This document shows positions 53,403-64,000 of a DNA stretch of 64,000 bases, piece after piece (within the stretch, counting starts at the first letter, position 1; every line of letters begins with the position of its first letter). This DNA is from Siphonodentalium dalli. Its lineage: Eukaryota; Mollusca; Scaphopoda; Gadilida; Siphonodentaliidae. The notes beneath the pieces were generated by a model. The model did not search any database, was not told the origin of the DNA, and saw only the letters and a list, made by a program, of their open reading frames with translations. The stretch covers positions 142,370,351 through 142,434,350 of the forward strand of contig CP136062.1 in assembly GCA_032622095.1 (NCBI GenBank), in the 5' to 3' direction. Position numbers and translations under genes: made by a program.

Positions 53403-54269
53403 CAAGTTGAGTGCCGGCTATGAGTTATCTCGTACTACACTATATTCCAGGGTGCCACTACGAGTTATCATTTACTTTATATGGGGTCTAGATATTCTGC
53501 TGTAGAAATTTTAGAAATTGAGTTCCCCACGTAATCATGATTTCAACCATCTTAGGAAGCTGAAATATATATGTGATGTGAGTGATGCCACTGCATCTCT
53601 CTGTAATAAAGCAACCTAATTTAGGCCGAAAGTATGGTTATATTGATGCATTGGCCCCTATCACCATTGTGCCGTCTGAATTGGCACTTTATGATAAGAT
53701 CCACAAAAGCCCCTAACATTCTGCACTGCAGAATAACGAGTCATCAGTTCGTGTATTTGAATAGTAGACATTAATTTTGAAGTAGCACGATCACACATGT
53801 AAGATTGTATTTGTCAAAATTTAGGTACAAGATAACTCGTAGTCAGCACCCAGCGCCACCCATCTAAACCTGGAATGTGGGATACGATATTTCCCGGCTG
53901 CGACAACGAGTTATGTTGTAGCCAGAACTAGCGCAGGGTACCCCAAAAGGTCAAATGAGCACATGTTTATTATTTACAATATCGAACATGATCACCTGAT
54001 GAAGTACTCATCAGAAAATTGTGGCAAAGCGTGGATACGAGATAATTCGTAGTCGGAGACCCAGCCAAAATACCATGAGATGGTGTTGCTCTGTGCCGAC
54101 TACGAGTTAACTCATAGTGCGTTTGTGCCATGTTTTTATGTAATCCAAGCTGATACATGCCCAGTTTTGGGGTTTGTGGGAGGTTATATGGTGCTATCTA
54201 CCTATTTAGTTCTTAATATAAAGTTGACATCCTGGAATGTTACATTATAGGGTTCCGGCACTCAACGTG
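53403..54269. mobile_element. TTAA element family F, 867 bp
   Basis: Ends CAAGTTGAGTGCCGG and CCGGCACTCAACGTG, with TTAA at 54270-54273 and a mutated TTAT at 53399-53402. The interior holds about seven copies, in both orientations, of a motif around TACGAGTTATC. No transposase. Confidence 0.75.
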
Positions 54270-54273
54270 TTAA

Positions 54274-55690
54274 TGATAGTAATTAAAGATGTTTCAACAT
54301 TTTGTAGTTTCTATAAAATAAGACTTATGTTTATTATTTTAGAACATTATGTTGTTCAGCAGTGATATACATAGGTTTTTCAATTGAGAATCTGTCTTTT
54401 TAACCACCTGTAAGTCAGTTATGTGTGACACGAAATGATTCTACTTTTTCGAAGATAACATGAGAAACATCTTAAAATGAGTTTCATAAAATTTCTGTGA
54501 TTTTTTGTTGAAAGTTGTCCAGAAAGATAAATAAGAAAAGTGAATGGTACAAACAGTATTGCATGTATTTAAAAGCCTTTGAAACAATTAAGCTCTTAGA
54601 TTCCCATTCATGAGGCTTTCGGACAAAAATATTGATTGAAAAAATGTAAACATTATCATAAAACTGACATTTTTGGCTGAAGAATACTTCCATATCGCAA
54701 TAATAACTGCTAATACAATGAGTGAAAACTATAGCAATCTGAAATCTGTATATAATGAAACAATTAGAAAAAAAGAATGTTCAACTAATGATAAAATTCA
54801 AAATGGGTGTATTTGGCAAGTAAAATACAAATATTGCACATTACATATTACATGTATCTATGATGGCTTTATTCACAGGCTTAGGATGTTATTTTGTCCT
54901 CAGTACCTCTCCTAAAACAACCGTCAATATGCAACATAAATATAATAGTCTGGTTTAAGAAAACCTACAACCTTTTCCACAATATTTAAAAAAAAATAAA
55001 ACTTTTTAAGGCCGAACAAATTTAATGTTCTGTTTCTCAGACACCTGCCTTCTCATAAGTATATGGTCTGCTGAGTGCTTTTTGTGGCCCACAGAAAATT
55101 AAAATAATAAATCATCTTTCACTATCGATGCCCATAATCGCCGTCCGAAACTGGCCATAAATCTAGCAAGCTACATTTCAACTTGTATTTGGTATTTCCC
55201 TTTCTTATTTATGATAAAAAGACGGTTTTCTTTTTGGTTTGTTTAAACAGCATGTACTTGGGTTGTACAACAGACTGTTACATACATTGAAATGGTGTGA
55301 ACAATTAATCATGAAAAGTCATTTTGCACTCCCAACAATGTTTTTGATAATTCCTGAGTAAACACATAAAAACCTGCCTGCTGGGAAATTCATTATTTAT
55401 ACAGTTTATGTGAAGAAATGCCCAATTTATCATATTAAAAACTCTTGTGAAATTAATGGACAATTCTACTATTTGTCAATTGTTGTGGTGGTGATGCATA
55501 ATTTTATTTTCATTTTTTCCCCTCTTGCATCTACTATTTTTTCAACCCAAATGTTAGCAAATCAGTCTATTTTATTGTTGTCATATTATCAATATAAAAC
55601 TTTCTAAAATCAATCTCTTGTCATCCATATTTATAATACTAATATAGCTGATAATCCCGAATTCATAGAATCTGACCATACTCAATGAGA
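54274..55690. other. intergenic AT-rich, no clear feature
   Basis: Very AT-rich, many homopolymer A/T stretches, only random short frames. Confidence 0.4.
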
Positions 55691-55699
55691 AAATAAAAC

Positions 55700-55846
55700 A
55701 AGAGAATGAAGAGTTAAAATTGAAGGTGTATGTATCATCAAAAAGGCAGAAGGATCATCCCTCGCTGCATGTAGCAGACACCAAAACAACTAAAATTTTA
55801 GTACGCTAGCATGCATCCTGACAGTTACTTTGTTCGCTCACACATA
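55700..55846 (+). repeat. left-flank duplicate of MITE B copy 4
   Basis: About 145 bp ending at the MITE match 56600-56739 upstream of copy 5 (shared AGGATCATCCCTCGCTGCAT / CACCAAAACAACTAAAATTT-type text), so flank and MITE appear duplicated as a block. Confidence 0.65.
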
Positions 55847-55850
55847 TTAA

Positions 55851-56104
55851 CCCTTTCTAGAATAAATGAAATCTCCCACCCAGTTAGAAAAGTATATATT
55901 GGAATGGTCTATTATTCATTTGGAGGGGTGTTCAGGAAAATTGAGATCACATATGTACAAAAAGATAATACAAGTGCGGAAGAATTCCTATTTATTGGGG
56001 GAAATGTTCAGATAATAAGTTCAACCTATGGTCATTTGTTGAACTTATTATCTGAACATTTCTGAAGGTAACTACTCGTCAATGAGTATTTAGCATAGAA
56101 AGTG
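55851..56104. mobile_element. TTAA MITE family B, copy 4
   Basis: TTAA at 55847-55850 and 56105-56108; ends CCCTTTCTAGAATAAAT and ATTTAGCATAGAAAGTG; central hairpin TTCAGATAATAAGTTCAAC with its inverse. Confidence 0.85.
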
Positions 56105-56108
56105 TTAA

Positions 56109-56599
56109 AGACCCTCAAGGCATTCGTAGTAAGTGCTAGGTGAATAGAAAATTGGAATACCACTGATCAAATAGTATCACCAGTGGAGAATACTACAGCA
56201 TAAACATACTTTTCCTAAAACACATTTGCTTCTCAGTGTGTCAAAATTTTACATATTATGGTATTGGCCAGAAATTTATGCAAAGTGTTACCGTACATGT
56301 AATTAATGCTTTCTTTTGTTTTAATTACCACGAAGAACAAACTGAGAGCAGCTTTTGCTGTACAAATATGTTAATGAGGAAATACTTAGCACCCATAGCT
56401 TTAATATCATAACCAACGTTTTCTGCATTTTACAGAACCAAACATGACATGACAAATGTCAAAATATAATGGTTTCACTTTGTAGAATCTTGTCACTGAA
56501 AGACCATTGATAATTTGATAACGAAAGTAAGAAGAAACATTTCTCATGTTTTTGGTAGTGATTTTTCAGCTGTACCCACCACAAATGCATCGAGACACT
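56109..56599. other. intergenic, no clear feature
   Basis: AT-rich non-coding sequence between two MITE B copies, downstream of IMPA. Confidence 0.35.
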
Positions 56600-56743
56600 T
56601 TAAGATTGAATTTGTGTGTATCAACATAAAAGTGCGAGGATCGTCGCTCACTGAGTGTAACAGCCACCAAAACAATTAAAATTTGAGGAGTATACTAACA
56701 TGCATGCTGACAGTTAAACTGTTCATTCACTCACAGACATTAA

Positions 56744-56973
56744 CCCTTTCTATACTAAATGGATTCTCCTATCAGTTATAACATTATACATTGGAATAGT
56801 CTATTACTCATCTGGAGGGGTTTTCTGGGGAAATAAGCAAACTAGAGATAACACATCTACAGATGGAGTCCTATTTAATGGAGGGAAATGTTCAAAGGTC
56901 GTTTGTTGAGCTTATTATCTGAACATTTCCTAAGGGATACCTACTCATCAAAGAGTAATTAGTATAGAAAGGG
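56744..56973. mobile_element. TTAA MITE family B, copy 5
   Basis: TTAA at 56740-56743 and 56974-56977; ends CCCTTTCTATACTAAAT and TTAGTATAGAAAGGG. It begins 19 bp beyond the IMPA stop codon. Part of the left hairpin arm is deleted. Confidence 0.87.
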
Positions 56974-56996
56974 TTAACATTCATCACATAATATGA

Positions 56997-57103
56997 CTAG
57001 TCTCTCTCGAGATAAGACTCGATAAGTAGTGGTGTGATTTCTTTCGTGATTGATTCACTTGCTCCGCATAAGATCCGACGATTCATGAAGTCTATCTCAT
57101 TGC
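56997..57103 (-). CDS. IMPA1: inositol monophosphatase, terminal coding exon
   Basis: The acceptor TTTCAG is followed by GNEIDFMNRRILCGASESIT, then KEITPLLIESYLERD and TAG. This aligns with the family C-terminus (DLMSRRV-----LA--I) and its phase joins the exon at 62494-62645 (single G carried over). The stop is at 56997. A piggyBac-like MITE starts only 19 bp past the stop, so the 3' UTR must run into it. By family, the enzyme removes phosphate from inositol monophosphates in the cytosol, using Mg2+, and is the target of lithium. IMPA1 and IMPA2 cannot be separated from these exons. Confidence 0.88.
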
Positions 57104-57230
57104 CTGAAATATAAAACAGACATTCTGAGATACCAGTGTTGTTAAATTAAGGCCACTAAGAATGAAGATGTTCTCATGCAATTATATATGGAAAATTGGA
57201 TAAGGGAGTGAGGCTTCTACATTAATTTCT

Positions 57231-58396
57231 AATGACACTGCAGCTCAACCTGGAATGGGGATAATTTCATATATTACAATCAATGGAGCAATAAGGATTG
57301 CAGAAAGTTGAAATGTTCATGTAATACCAGAGGTAAACCCGAAGAGCCATAGGAAGTCTGGGATCAATTGAATGAAAAATGTTGGCTGTAGCAGCTGGCT
57401 GTAGGGCATTCCAAAGTATTTAGTCATGCAAAGAGTAAAATCCAAGACAGCAATGTTTTTGATCGAAAATCATTCAAATTTGATAGCTCCCATCTAGAGA
57501 TGCTCCCACACATGCCTGTAAATTTTCAACACATTTCTCTGTTAAATGCAGTCTGCAGGGTGTGCTGCTTGAATTCAAATTTGAAATCCAAGATGGCTGC
57601 TGGTGGCCATGTTTTTTTTAATGAATTTAAGAAAAAGTTGATGGCTCCCATCTAGAGGTCACCCCGAATATCCATCTGAAGTTTGGATCGGTAGCACGTG
57701 CTAATGGATTGAATTCTGAAATCCAAGATGGCCACTGGCGGCCATGTATTTTTGCCGAAAACACCCCAAAATGACTCGTTCCCATCTACATGTCAATGTC
57801 AACTCCCATTAATTTCATAATAATCCGATCAAAGGTATGACCTGTTCCGTGCCAAAGGATTTAGTCATGCAAAGAGTAAAATCCAAGATGGCTGCCAGCG
57901 GCCATGTTTTATGGCCGAATGACCCCAAAATGACTCGTTCCCATGACAAATTTCATTATGATCTGACCAAAGGTACGACCTGTAGCCTGTGCCAAACAAT
58001 TTAGTCATGCAAAGAGTAAAATCTAAGATGGCTGCTGGTGGCCATGTTTTTTGGCCGAATGACCCCAAAATGACTCATTCCCATCTACATGTCAATATTA
58101 ACATCCATGACAAATTTCATGATGATAAGACGAACAGTAGGACCTGTAGCCCGTGCTAATGGATTGAATTTTGAAATCCAAGATGGCCACTGGCGGCCAT
58201 GTTTTTTTCCAGAATGACCCCAAAATGACTCGTTCCCATCTACATGTCAATGTCAACAGCTATGACAAATTTCATAATGATCCGACCAATGGTATGACCT
58301 GTAGCCCGTGCTAAAGGAAATTGTTGACGAATCATGCACACACACACACACGGACGACAAAGCCATGGCAATAGCTCAAACTTTACAAAGTAAATA
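57231..58396 (+). mobile_element. T1 tandem-unit element, short copy
   Basis: Same left end (AATGACACTGCAGCTCAAC) and right end (GCCATGGCAATAGCTCAAAC) as 14378-16568 but only about six units. A CA microsatellite replaces part of the GACGG tract. Located in the last intron of IMPA. Confidence 0.8.
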
Positions 58397-58440
58397 AATG
58401 CAGTGACACTCAATGGCCAAATAGTTTTCATTAGTTTATC

Positions 58441-58637
58441 TCCGATATTTGCTTCAATCGGAGATAGTAAATATTTACAATTGAGCGTAGTTCGGACGAT
58501 GTTTTCTATGATGTGGTATGATTGATTTGCTTGAGATTTCTGGGGATGTTAGAGGAATCCTGCATTCCTCCAGTTGGCATAGAACCTGACTACTAACTTA
58601 TCGATTACACGCACCCGAACAAGTCCATAATACGTCT
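58441..58637 (+). repeat. dispersed repeat R1, copy c (partial)
   Basis: Matches the right half of 10017-10383 (TTTACAATTGA-CG-AGTTC...CAGTTGGCATAG) and ends at the TTAA at 58638. Confidence 0.7.
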
Positions 58638-58719
58638 TTAACAGAAACTTAACTAGATTACTAATTGTAGATAAATGGAATATTTACTAAAATGTGGATA
58701 AATGGTCCTCTTCGAGTGA

Positions 58720-58728
58720 TGGAGGAAG
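58720..58728. repeat. 9-bp target duplication, left
   Basis: TGGAGGAAG, repeated exactly at 60098-60106. Confidence 0.85.
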
Positions 58729-60097
58729 TAGTCCAAGTCTTCTCGAACTAAAACCAGCTAAGATATTGGGATGGCGAGATGCTGGATTTAGTCCGAGCCC
58801 GCTTGCATAGGCTTCTTATAACATGACTTACGCCCAGGATCTGTGGCGGGAATTTGTGGTGTATTTTACTCGATTTAACTAACAAATCAATACATGTTGC
58901 TATATACATCGGAAAGAGAGACATCTTATGGTCATAATGGTGTATAATAATCTAAATTTAATGTTAGATTACACATAGAATATTCCGGTTGATTGCCACA
59001 AACATCGCTTTGTTTCTCTGTTTGTTTACGTTTTAACTGAAAGCCGAAGTGGTCCGAATAACTTCGGCATAATCCGCTGTTTGTTCTGGGTATTTCTAGT
59101 TTCCGTTTCTATATATAGCGCGGGATTTTCCGAACAAAATGGCGAAAACCGATCGCCCCAAAGTCCAGTTTCCTATGTGCTTTGAGAACAATTCCCGCAC
59201 TAAAAACTTAATGACATAATGGAGGATCAGAACGGTAGTTTTGTTGACAATTTTCGCAAGCAACTTGTCAAAATTGGAGCAAATTAGAACTCTTGTGTCT
59301 GACTTGCCATGCGTGTGATGTGCATTTTGACATTTGTGTTGATAAAATAATCGGAGAACCGAATCACACAGTTTCGAAATATAGTTCTTCCGTTTTAGTG
59401 GGACTTTTCAAACTTAAGGTTCAAATTTTATACACATTTTGTTTGATTTTTTGTGTGCTTAACAAGAGTAGTATATTGCCATGTTCGCTTAGTATATATC
59501 TTAATTTCGCGGAAGTCCACCAAATGTGGGTGAAATGTAGCACCATATAAGGCATATTATTTATTCTAATGCTCGTTGTGTTTACACTGTTTTAAACTTT
59601 GAGAGGGTTGTAATTCCCGTAATTTATTTAATGTATTACATTTATATCTCCAATGTTTAATTAATCTATTTATTTTTTTATTTATTGACACACATAATTA
59701 CGATTACAATGGAGAATTCATCGTAATTTGCGTTGTTAGTCCAAAATCTACGGAATATTTTCAACGGAAAATGCCGAACACAGTTCGCGAGGTCAACTGA
59801 GTTCACATACTTTAAAAAAATTGTAAACTTTGCGGTAAATGTCTCTTTTCGCATTAAATTACCGCTTTCAATTCACAACTGATGTGGGTTTCAGATGAAA
59901 TAGCATGTCTTCTGCGGAAAATATCCGTTTATTGTCGCAATTGTGATATTTTATTTCATATAATTGTGGTTTTATTTGAGCGGGTCACTAACGCTTAAGT
60001 CATGTTATAAGAAGCCTATGCAAGCGGGCTCGGACTAAATCCAACATCTCGCCATCCCAATATCTTAGCTGGTTTTAGTACGAGAAGACTTGGACTA
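58729..60097. mobile_element. Mutator-like element with 102-bp inverted repeats
   Basis: The left arm 58729-58830 and right arm 59996-60097 are inverse copies with about two mismatches, starting TAGTCCAAGTCTTCTCG. The 9-bp duplication and long arms fit the Mutator superfamily. The 1.17-kb interior lacks a transposase. It holds a GC-richer stretch around 59100-59240 with the open phrase ATGGCGAAAACCGATCGCC that may be captured host DNA (inference). Located in the last intron of IMPA. Confidence 0.87.
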
Positions 60098-60106
60098 TGG
60101 AGGAAG
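60098..60106. repeat. 9-bp target duplication, right
   Basis: Exact copy of 58720-58728. Confidence 0.85.
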
Positions 60107-60566
60107 GTGCCTGAGAACACAGTATTTTGATGTGTTTGGTCTAATAAACATGGAAGAAAATTGTCACCAAACAAATATGAAGATTGAGTTGTTTATCCAT
60201 GTGAGTAGTCCATATATCAAATCTATATGGACAACCATAACTAAAATTATCATTCAAAAATAACCAAAATAACCAGTGAATTCTGGACAAAATTGAAACA
60301 ACTAAAAAAAATTCATCTGACCAAACCCAGATGCAAGGTTACTTATATTTTCATGTGAGTAATCTATGTATTAAATTTGGATGCATTCAGATAATTTTAA
60401 ATTGATGTGGAATACTCTGCTGGGGCATCGATCGCGAATAAAGAATAAAGTAGATATTTTCATAACTTCTATATCCAAAGTGACAGAAAGCAAATCATCC
60501 TAATATGAATTATATGGTAATTATATTATAATGAAATTCTTACATTTAACATTCACTTCCACCCTA

Positions 60567-61549
60567 AGGATAGGATAGGATAGGATAGTTTATTTACAAT
60601 ACACACGAATGACACAGTGGCAGTAATACATAATAAATTATAACAGTGTATTGTCGGGGGTAGCTTAGCCCTATCGGGCTGTCTTCCTGCTACCCCCTAA
60701 AACAAGTATAACTATACGTAATAGCATAGATGCTTGTATTTCAGATCCACGCACTTGTACAGACTATAGTCATATATAAAACTTTTTTAGAATCTAGTAC
60801 TTAGGGCATATCACAAATGAGTATTGTCGTGGTTGTGAGCCAATCCAGACGATTTATCAGATCGAAGATGTACTATCTTTCCATAGGAATTTTTTTAACT
60901 GTTCAAATTATCTAAAACATATTAACAGTTTCAGTTCCAGTTCCATGGGTATATATTAGGAACAAAATATTTTGTTTTCTGTTGCTACAACGGTTTCAGG
61001 CGAGAGATACCGCCATCTTTAGATAGGTAAACAGAATGAGAATCTATATGGATCGTCGGAAAGTCTCTGTGTTGAGTGAGGTTTTGGGATAATTCAAATT
61101 ATCAATATTACATATATATATCTGTTTATGTATATCTGGTGGTGTATGGTAATAGTCCCGTTAGATAAATCATGATAATGTACGGTAACATTTATGATGT
61201 GTGGCAGTATATATGGGCATGTTAGGAACGAGAATGCGACGTGTGTCCACATGCAGCTGAGAAGAAACTTATTTGAATAGTATTAGGATTATACAACTAC
61301 AACGAGTATGACTATGATTATCCGTGTTTATTGAGCACAATCTGGACATCCTTTGTTTTTACAGCGTACATTTTCGGAGTAATTTTTCAGCATGGCTATC
61401 TGTAAGCGCTTCTTCAATGTGTGCCTGCTTTGGCAAGCAGTATGGTCTTTTTCCATATTGTTCCATGTTGTGGGGAAGGCGTGGTGGGGTAGTTTTCCTG
61501 ACCACTTGGTTCTAGGGAGTTCTAATGTAATTATCCTACTAAAAGACAT
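60567..61549 (-). mobile_element. LINE 3' fragment with (TATCC)n tail
   Basis: In minus orientation: the end of a reverse-transcriptase ORF (61328-61549), a long 3' UTR with a stable hairpin near 60657-60700 (GGGGTAG ... CTACCCC), and a tail of TATCC repeats at 60567-60588. 5' truncated. Confidence 0.7.
61328..61549 (-). pseudogene. LINE reverse-transcriptase C-terminus
   Basis: 73 residues: LPHHAFPTTWNNMEK, HTLKKRLQIAMLKNYSENVR and the final CKNKGCPDCAQ. The W-N motif, TLKKRL helix and terminal Cys cluster are typical of the end of non-LTR retrotransposon ORF2. No polymerase domain remains. Confidence 0.65.
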
Positions 61550-61911
61550 ATTATGTACTTGTTCGGTTGCGTGAAACTGATAAGTTAGTATTCAGGTGCT
61601 ATGTCAATTGGAGGAATCTAGCATTCCACTAACACGGCCGAAAAACTGAAGCAAATCGACTGTACCACTCCATAGAAAACATCGCCTGAACTATGCTCAA
61701 TTGTAAATATTTACTACTCTATTCGGGATGCATTTATCGGTGATAAACTAACAAAAGTGATTTCAGCATCGAGAGTCACTGCATTTAATTAATATATAAG
61801 AATGACGATGTGTGTCGTCAATTTATAAATAATATTTGTAAAAATAACTACTTTGAACAATATTATTCTCCATTTCTATTTGATCACCCTACTGGAGTGT
61901 TTCACATCACT
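61545..61911 (-). repeat. dispersed repeat R1, copy d
   Basis: Inverted full copy of 10017-10383, starting AGACATATTATGTACTTG and ending GTTTCACATCACTT next to TTAA at 61912. Confidence 0.77.
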
Positions 61912-61915
61912 TTAA

Positions 61916-62493
61916 ATACATTAGCAAAATACTATAGAGAATGAAGGTGATGTAATTATTTAAGAAATTAATGTAGTGGTTGTTTGTTTTATTAAGGAAT
62001 ATGGCGCCGAGGTACATTGGGTGAACCAACAAACACAGTGCCAAATCCCTCAATAAAACACACACCCACCACATTTATTTCTTATATTAATATAGCTTTT
62101 TGATGATTTATTCCCATAAAAAAACTGAATGTATTATTATTTATTTTCACAAAATCTGCAAGGAATTTGAGACTAGCCCATGCAGAACATTAAGTCAGTC
62201 CAATATAACATTTTCAAGCACTTAATAACGATCATGTGGATAAATAACTGGCTTCAGATGCAATTCAGCTGAACTTTTAAAAGCACGCCCAATTATTCTG
62301 CCGAACGCTTTTATTGATTAGGTCAACAATTTGTGACAATCGTGTTCGTGTTACGGTCTGTTTTATTGGGATATGAAATGGGTGACCCAATTGTCAGTTG
62401 TTGAATAAACGAACAGGATTTAGTGTAACAGAGATGGACTATATAAATATTTAAGTTTAACCAAGTGAACACTATTGTGAGCTTGAAGCTTAC
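61916..62493. other. IMPA intron, no clear feature
   Basis: AT-rich intron sequence. Nothing specific was seen. Confidence 0.35.
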
Positions 62494-62645
62494 CAGTGGT
62501 ACAGAAGACCACACCACCTGCTTCTTTGAGAATCACTGCTCCAGCAGCTATATCCCATATATGGATTCCATACTCAAAGTATGCTGCACAGCACCCTTCT
62601 GCTATACTACATATATTAAGAGCAGCCGAGCCATAACATCGAATG
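62494..62645 (-). CDS. IMPA1: inositol monophosphatase, penultimate exon
   Basis: The exon codes IRCYGSAALNICSIAEGCCA, then AYFEYGIHIWDIAAGAVILK and EAGGVVFCTT. The WDIAAG...EAGG block is the IMPase signature that supplies a metal-binding aspartate; the human counterpart is WDVAGAGIIVTEAGG. The acceptor is TTTTCAG at 62646-62647 and the donor GTAAGC at 62493. The 152-bp length gives matching phases with both neighbours. Confidence 0.95.
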
Positions 62646-63531
62646 CTGAAAATAAACAGAATTTATCATTACAATGACAGAAAGGATGACAGAGTTGGTT
62701 TCATAATGTCTTTAAAGTTTTATTCGCAAATTGCCATGGATCAGTTCAAAATCCAGACCAGGATTTGTTCCCACAATTACGTATCTCAAATTGTGTTATG
62801 GTTTAGACTCATACTGTAGTTGGCGTCTCAATGTCACAAATCTGGCTTATGTTCATGTGACTTCTTAATAATGTCTTGACATAGTCACAAAGCATGATTG
62901 ATTATGAGGCTGCGAATCGCAGATTTTGTTTGAATCTAATCATAGACAAAATATCGAAATAGGCAACATATACTGTCAACATACTAAATTCTATAATTCT
63001 AGTGAAGTATTTATTCATAGTCTACAATGATCAAATGATATATGAAGGAAAAGTTCAGTTGTCGCAAAGATATATTTTTTTTTACAATTTATTCAATTTG
63101 AATGGTTACATATGAATTCCCTGAAATAAAAAACATTTTATTGAAACATATATGTTGGTTGCAATGCTAGTTTGTAAAAATAGATTCCTTATCAAATATG
63201 AAATTGAATGTAAAATAAAGCCTACTTATTTCAATAAATCTTTAAAAGTTAAATTCATAAAGTAGGCTCAAAGTAAAATGATTATAATTGGACATATAAA
63301 TCTAAGGAAATAGTGATGCAAAATAGGTTGTCTGATAAATGGTACAAAACATTGTAACACATATGAAGACTACAGCAGCTTTTATGACTATATCAGCACA
63401 AGTTGTATTTGTGTTAAATAATACATGACTATGTCGGCATGTGTCCCAAAGTTTGTTGTATACCTAAAATTTGGGTCTTGTCATACAAAAAAAAGTGTAT
63501 TAACTGAGTTTAATACTGGCATTTCTCTTAC
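62646..63531. other. IMPA intron, no clear feature
   Basis: AT-rich intron between two confirmed exons. No repeat shared with the rest of the window was noticed. Confidence 0.4.
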
Positions 63532-63637
63532 CCAACTGATTTGTGGATGACGTTTTTCAGGCATTGCATTTTGTTGTCCAGAAGTTGCTCATCTCTGCTG
63601 TTGCCAAACTCTGATATTACAACGGATCTACTAAGAT
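63532..63637 (-). CDS. IMPA1: inositol monophosphatase, internal exon
   Basis: The exon codes LSRSVVISEFGNSRDEQLLD and then NKMQCLKNVIHKSVG, matching the human segment KSLLVTELGSSR...IRSVG. The acceptor is TATCCAG and the donor GTAAGA. Earlier exons, carrying the first metal sites, are not present in 63638-64000 and must lie beyond the right edge. Confidence 0.92.
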
Positions 63638-63722
63638 CTGGATAAAATACAGAATAATGCCAATTATAACCGGTAAATAGCAAGACATGGACTATTTATT
63701 TTAGATATTATACCATGTTTAA

Positions 63723-63840
63723 CCCTTTCTATACCAAATGGATTCTCCCACTCATTTATACAAGTTTACATTGGAATAGTCTATTATTCATTTGGAGGGT
63801 GTTCAGGTAATAAAAGCAGACGACAGACAGGAAAATATAA
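63723..63840. mobile_element. TTAA MITE family B, copy 6 (truncated)
   Basis: TTAA at 63719-63722 and CCCTTTCTATACCAAATGG, then family text TTACATTGGAATAGTCTATT. The homology stops near 63830 before the hairpin; no right end was found. Confidence 0.7.
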
Positions 63841-64000
63841 TTTTTTAAATTAAAATTAGTTTTTCCTCAAGGGAAGCCCGAAACTGAACTATATGGATTA
63901 ATATCCTCGGCCTTGTGTTATCAGGAGGGTTAAAAAATTTTGTCCGTTTATTAGCCTACTCCGGTCAATCAGCGACTCCGGTCAATCAGCGCTCGGATTA

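Noticed and set aside
1-64000. tRNA or rRNA genes
   Set aside because: I looked for B-box-like GGTTCGAATCC contexts and rRNA core sequences and saw none, but reading by eye could miss a tRNA.

Overview
This is a 64 kb window of an animal nuclear genome. Genes are split into small exons with GT-AG introns, the sequence is AT-rich, and most of the DNA is introns and transposable elements. The repeats point to a marine lophotrochozoan, possibly a mollusc: tandem-repeat elements with units of about 160 bp, terminal hairpins and short GACGG-type tails, together with CR1-like and L1/Tx1-like LINEs. That assignment rests on repeat style only and is tentative. No prokaryotic or viral gene set was seen.

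Three conserved genes are recognised. (1) On the minus strand at the left, two exons of a DHHC palmitoyltransferase of the ZDHHC3/7 (GODZ) type (4720-5031 and 3674-3798); the catalytic exons lie off the left edge. (2) On the plus strand, a complete nine-exon EXOSC7/RRP42 gene, the RNase PH-like ring subunit of the RNA exosome (18644 to 47047). Its exons join in frame to 291 codons plus stop, the length of the human protein. (3) On the minus strand at the right, the last three exons of an inositol monophosphatase (IMPA): 63532-63637, 62494-62645 and 56997-57103. EXOSC7 and IMPA are convergent. ZDHHC3/7 and EXOSC7 are divergent neighbours, as their human orthologues are on 3p21.31, which suggests ancient conserved gene order. 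A fourth, unrecognised open exon (13478-13970, minus) lies between them.

The rest is largely mobile DNA. At least five families of small elements flanked by TTAA (piggyBac-like) are present, two of which share one long palindromic module. There is a 1.32 kb hAT-like element with an 8-bp target duplication, and a 1.37 kb element with 102-bp inverted repeats and a 9-bp target duplication (Mutator-like). A 958-bp L1-like insertion carries a 14-bp target duplication; a CR1-like LINE and a third LINE tail are also present. Tandem-unit elements (T1, T2, T3 and others), several foldback elements and long poly-C/poly-G tracts make up much of the remainder. EXOSC7 intron 3 holds a 2,555-bp array of a 31-bp repeat with an internal duplication of about 1.08 kb.

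Layout: 1-5.2 kb ZDHHC3/7 exons with MITEs; 5-13.4 kb intergenic or 5' region with foldbacks; 13.5-14 kb unknown exon; 14.4-18 kb tandem-unit elements and a poly-C element; 18.6-47 kb EXOSC7 and its repeat-filled introns; 47-57 kb intergenic repeats; 57-64 kb IMPA 3' exons and their introns.
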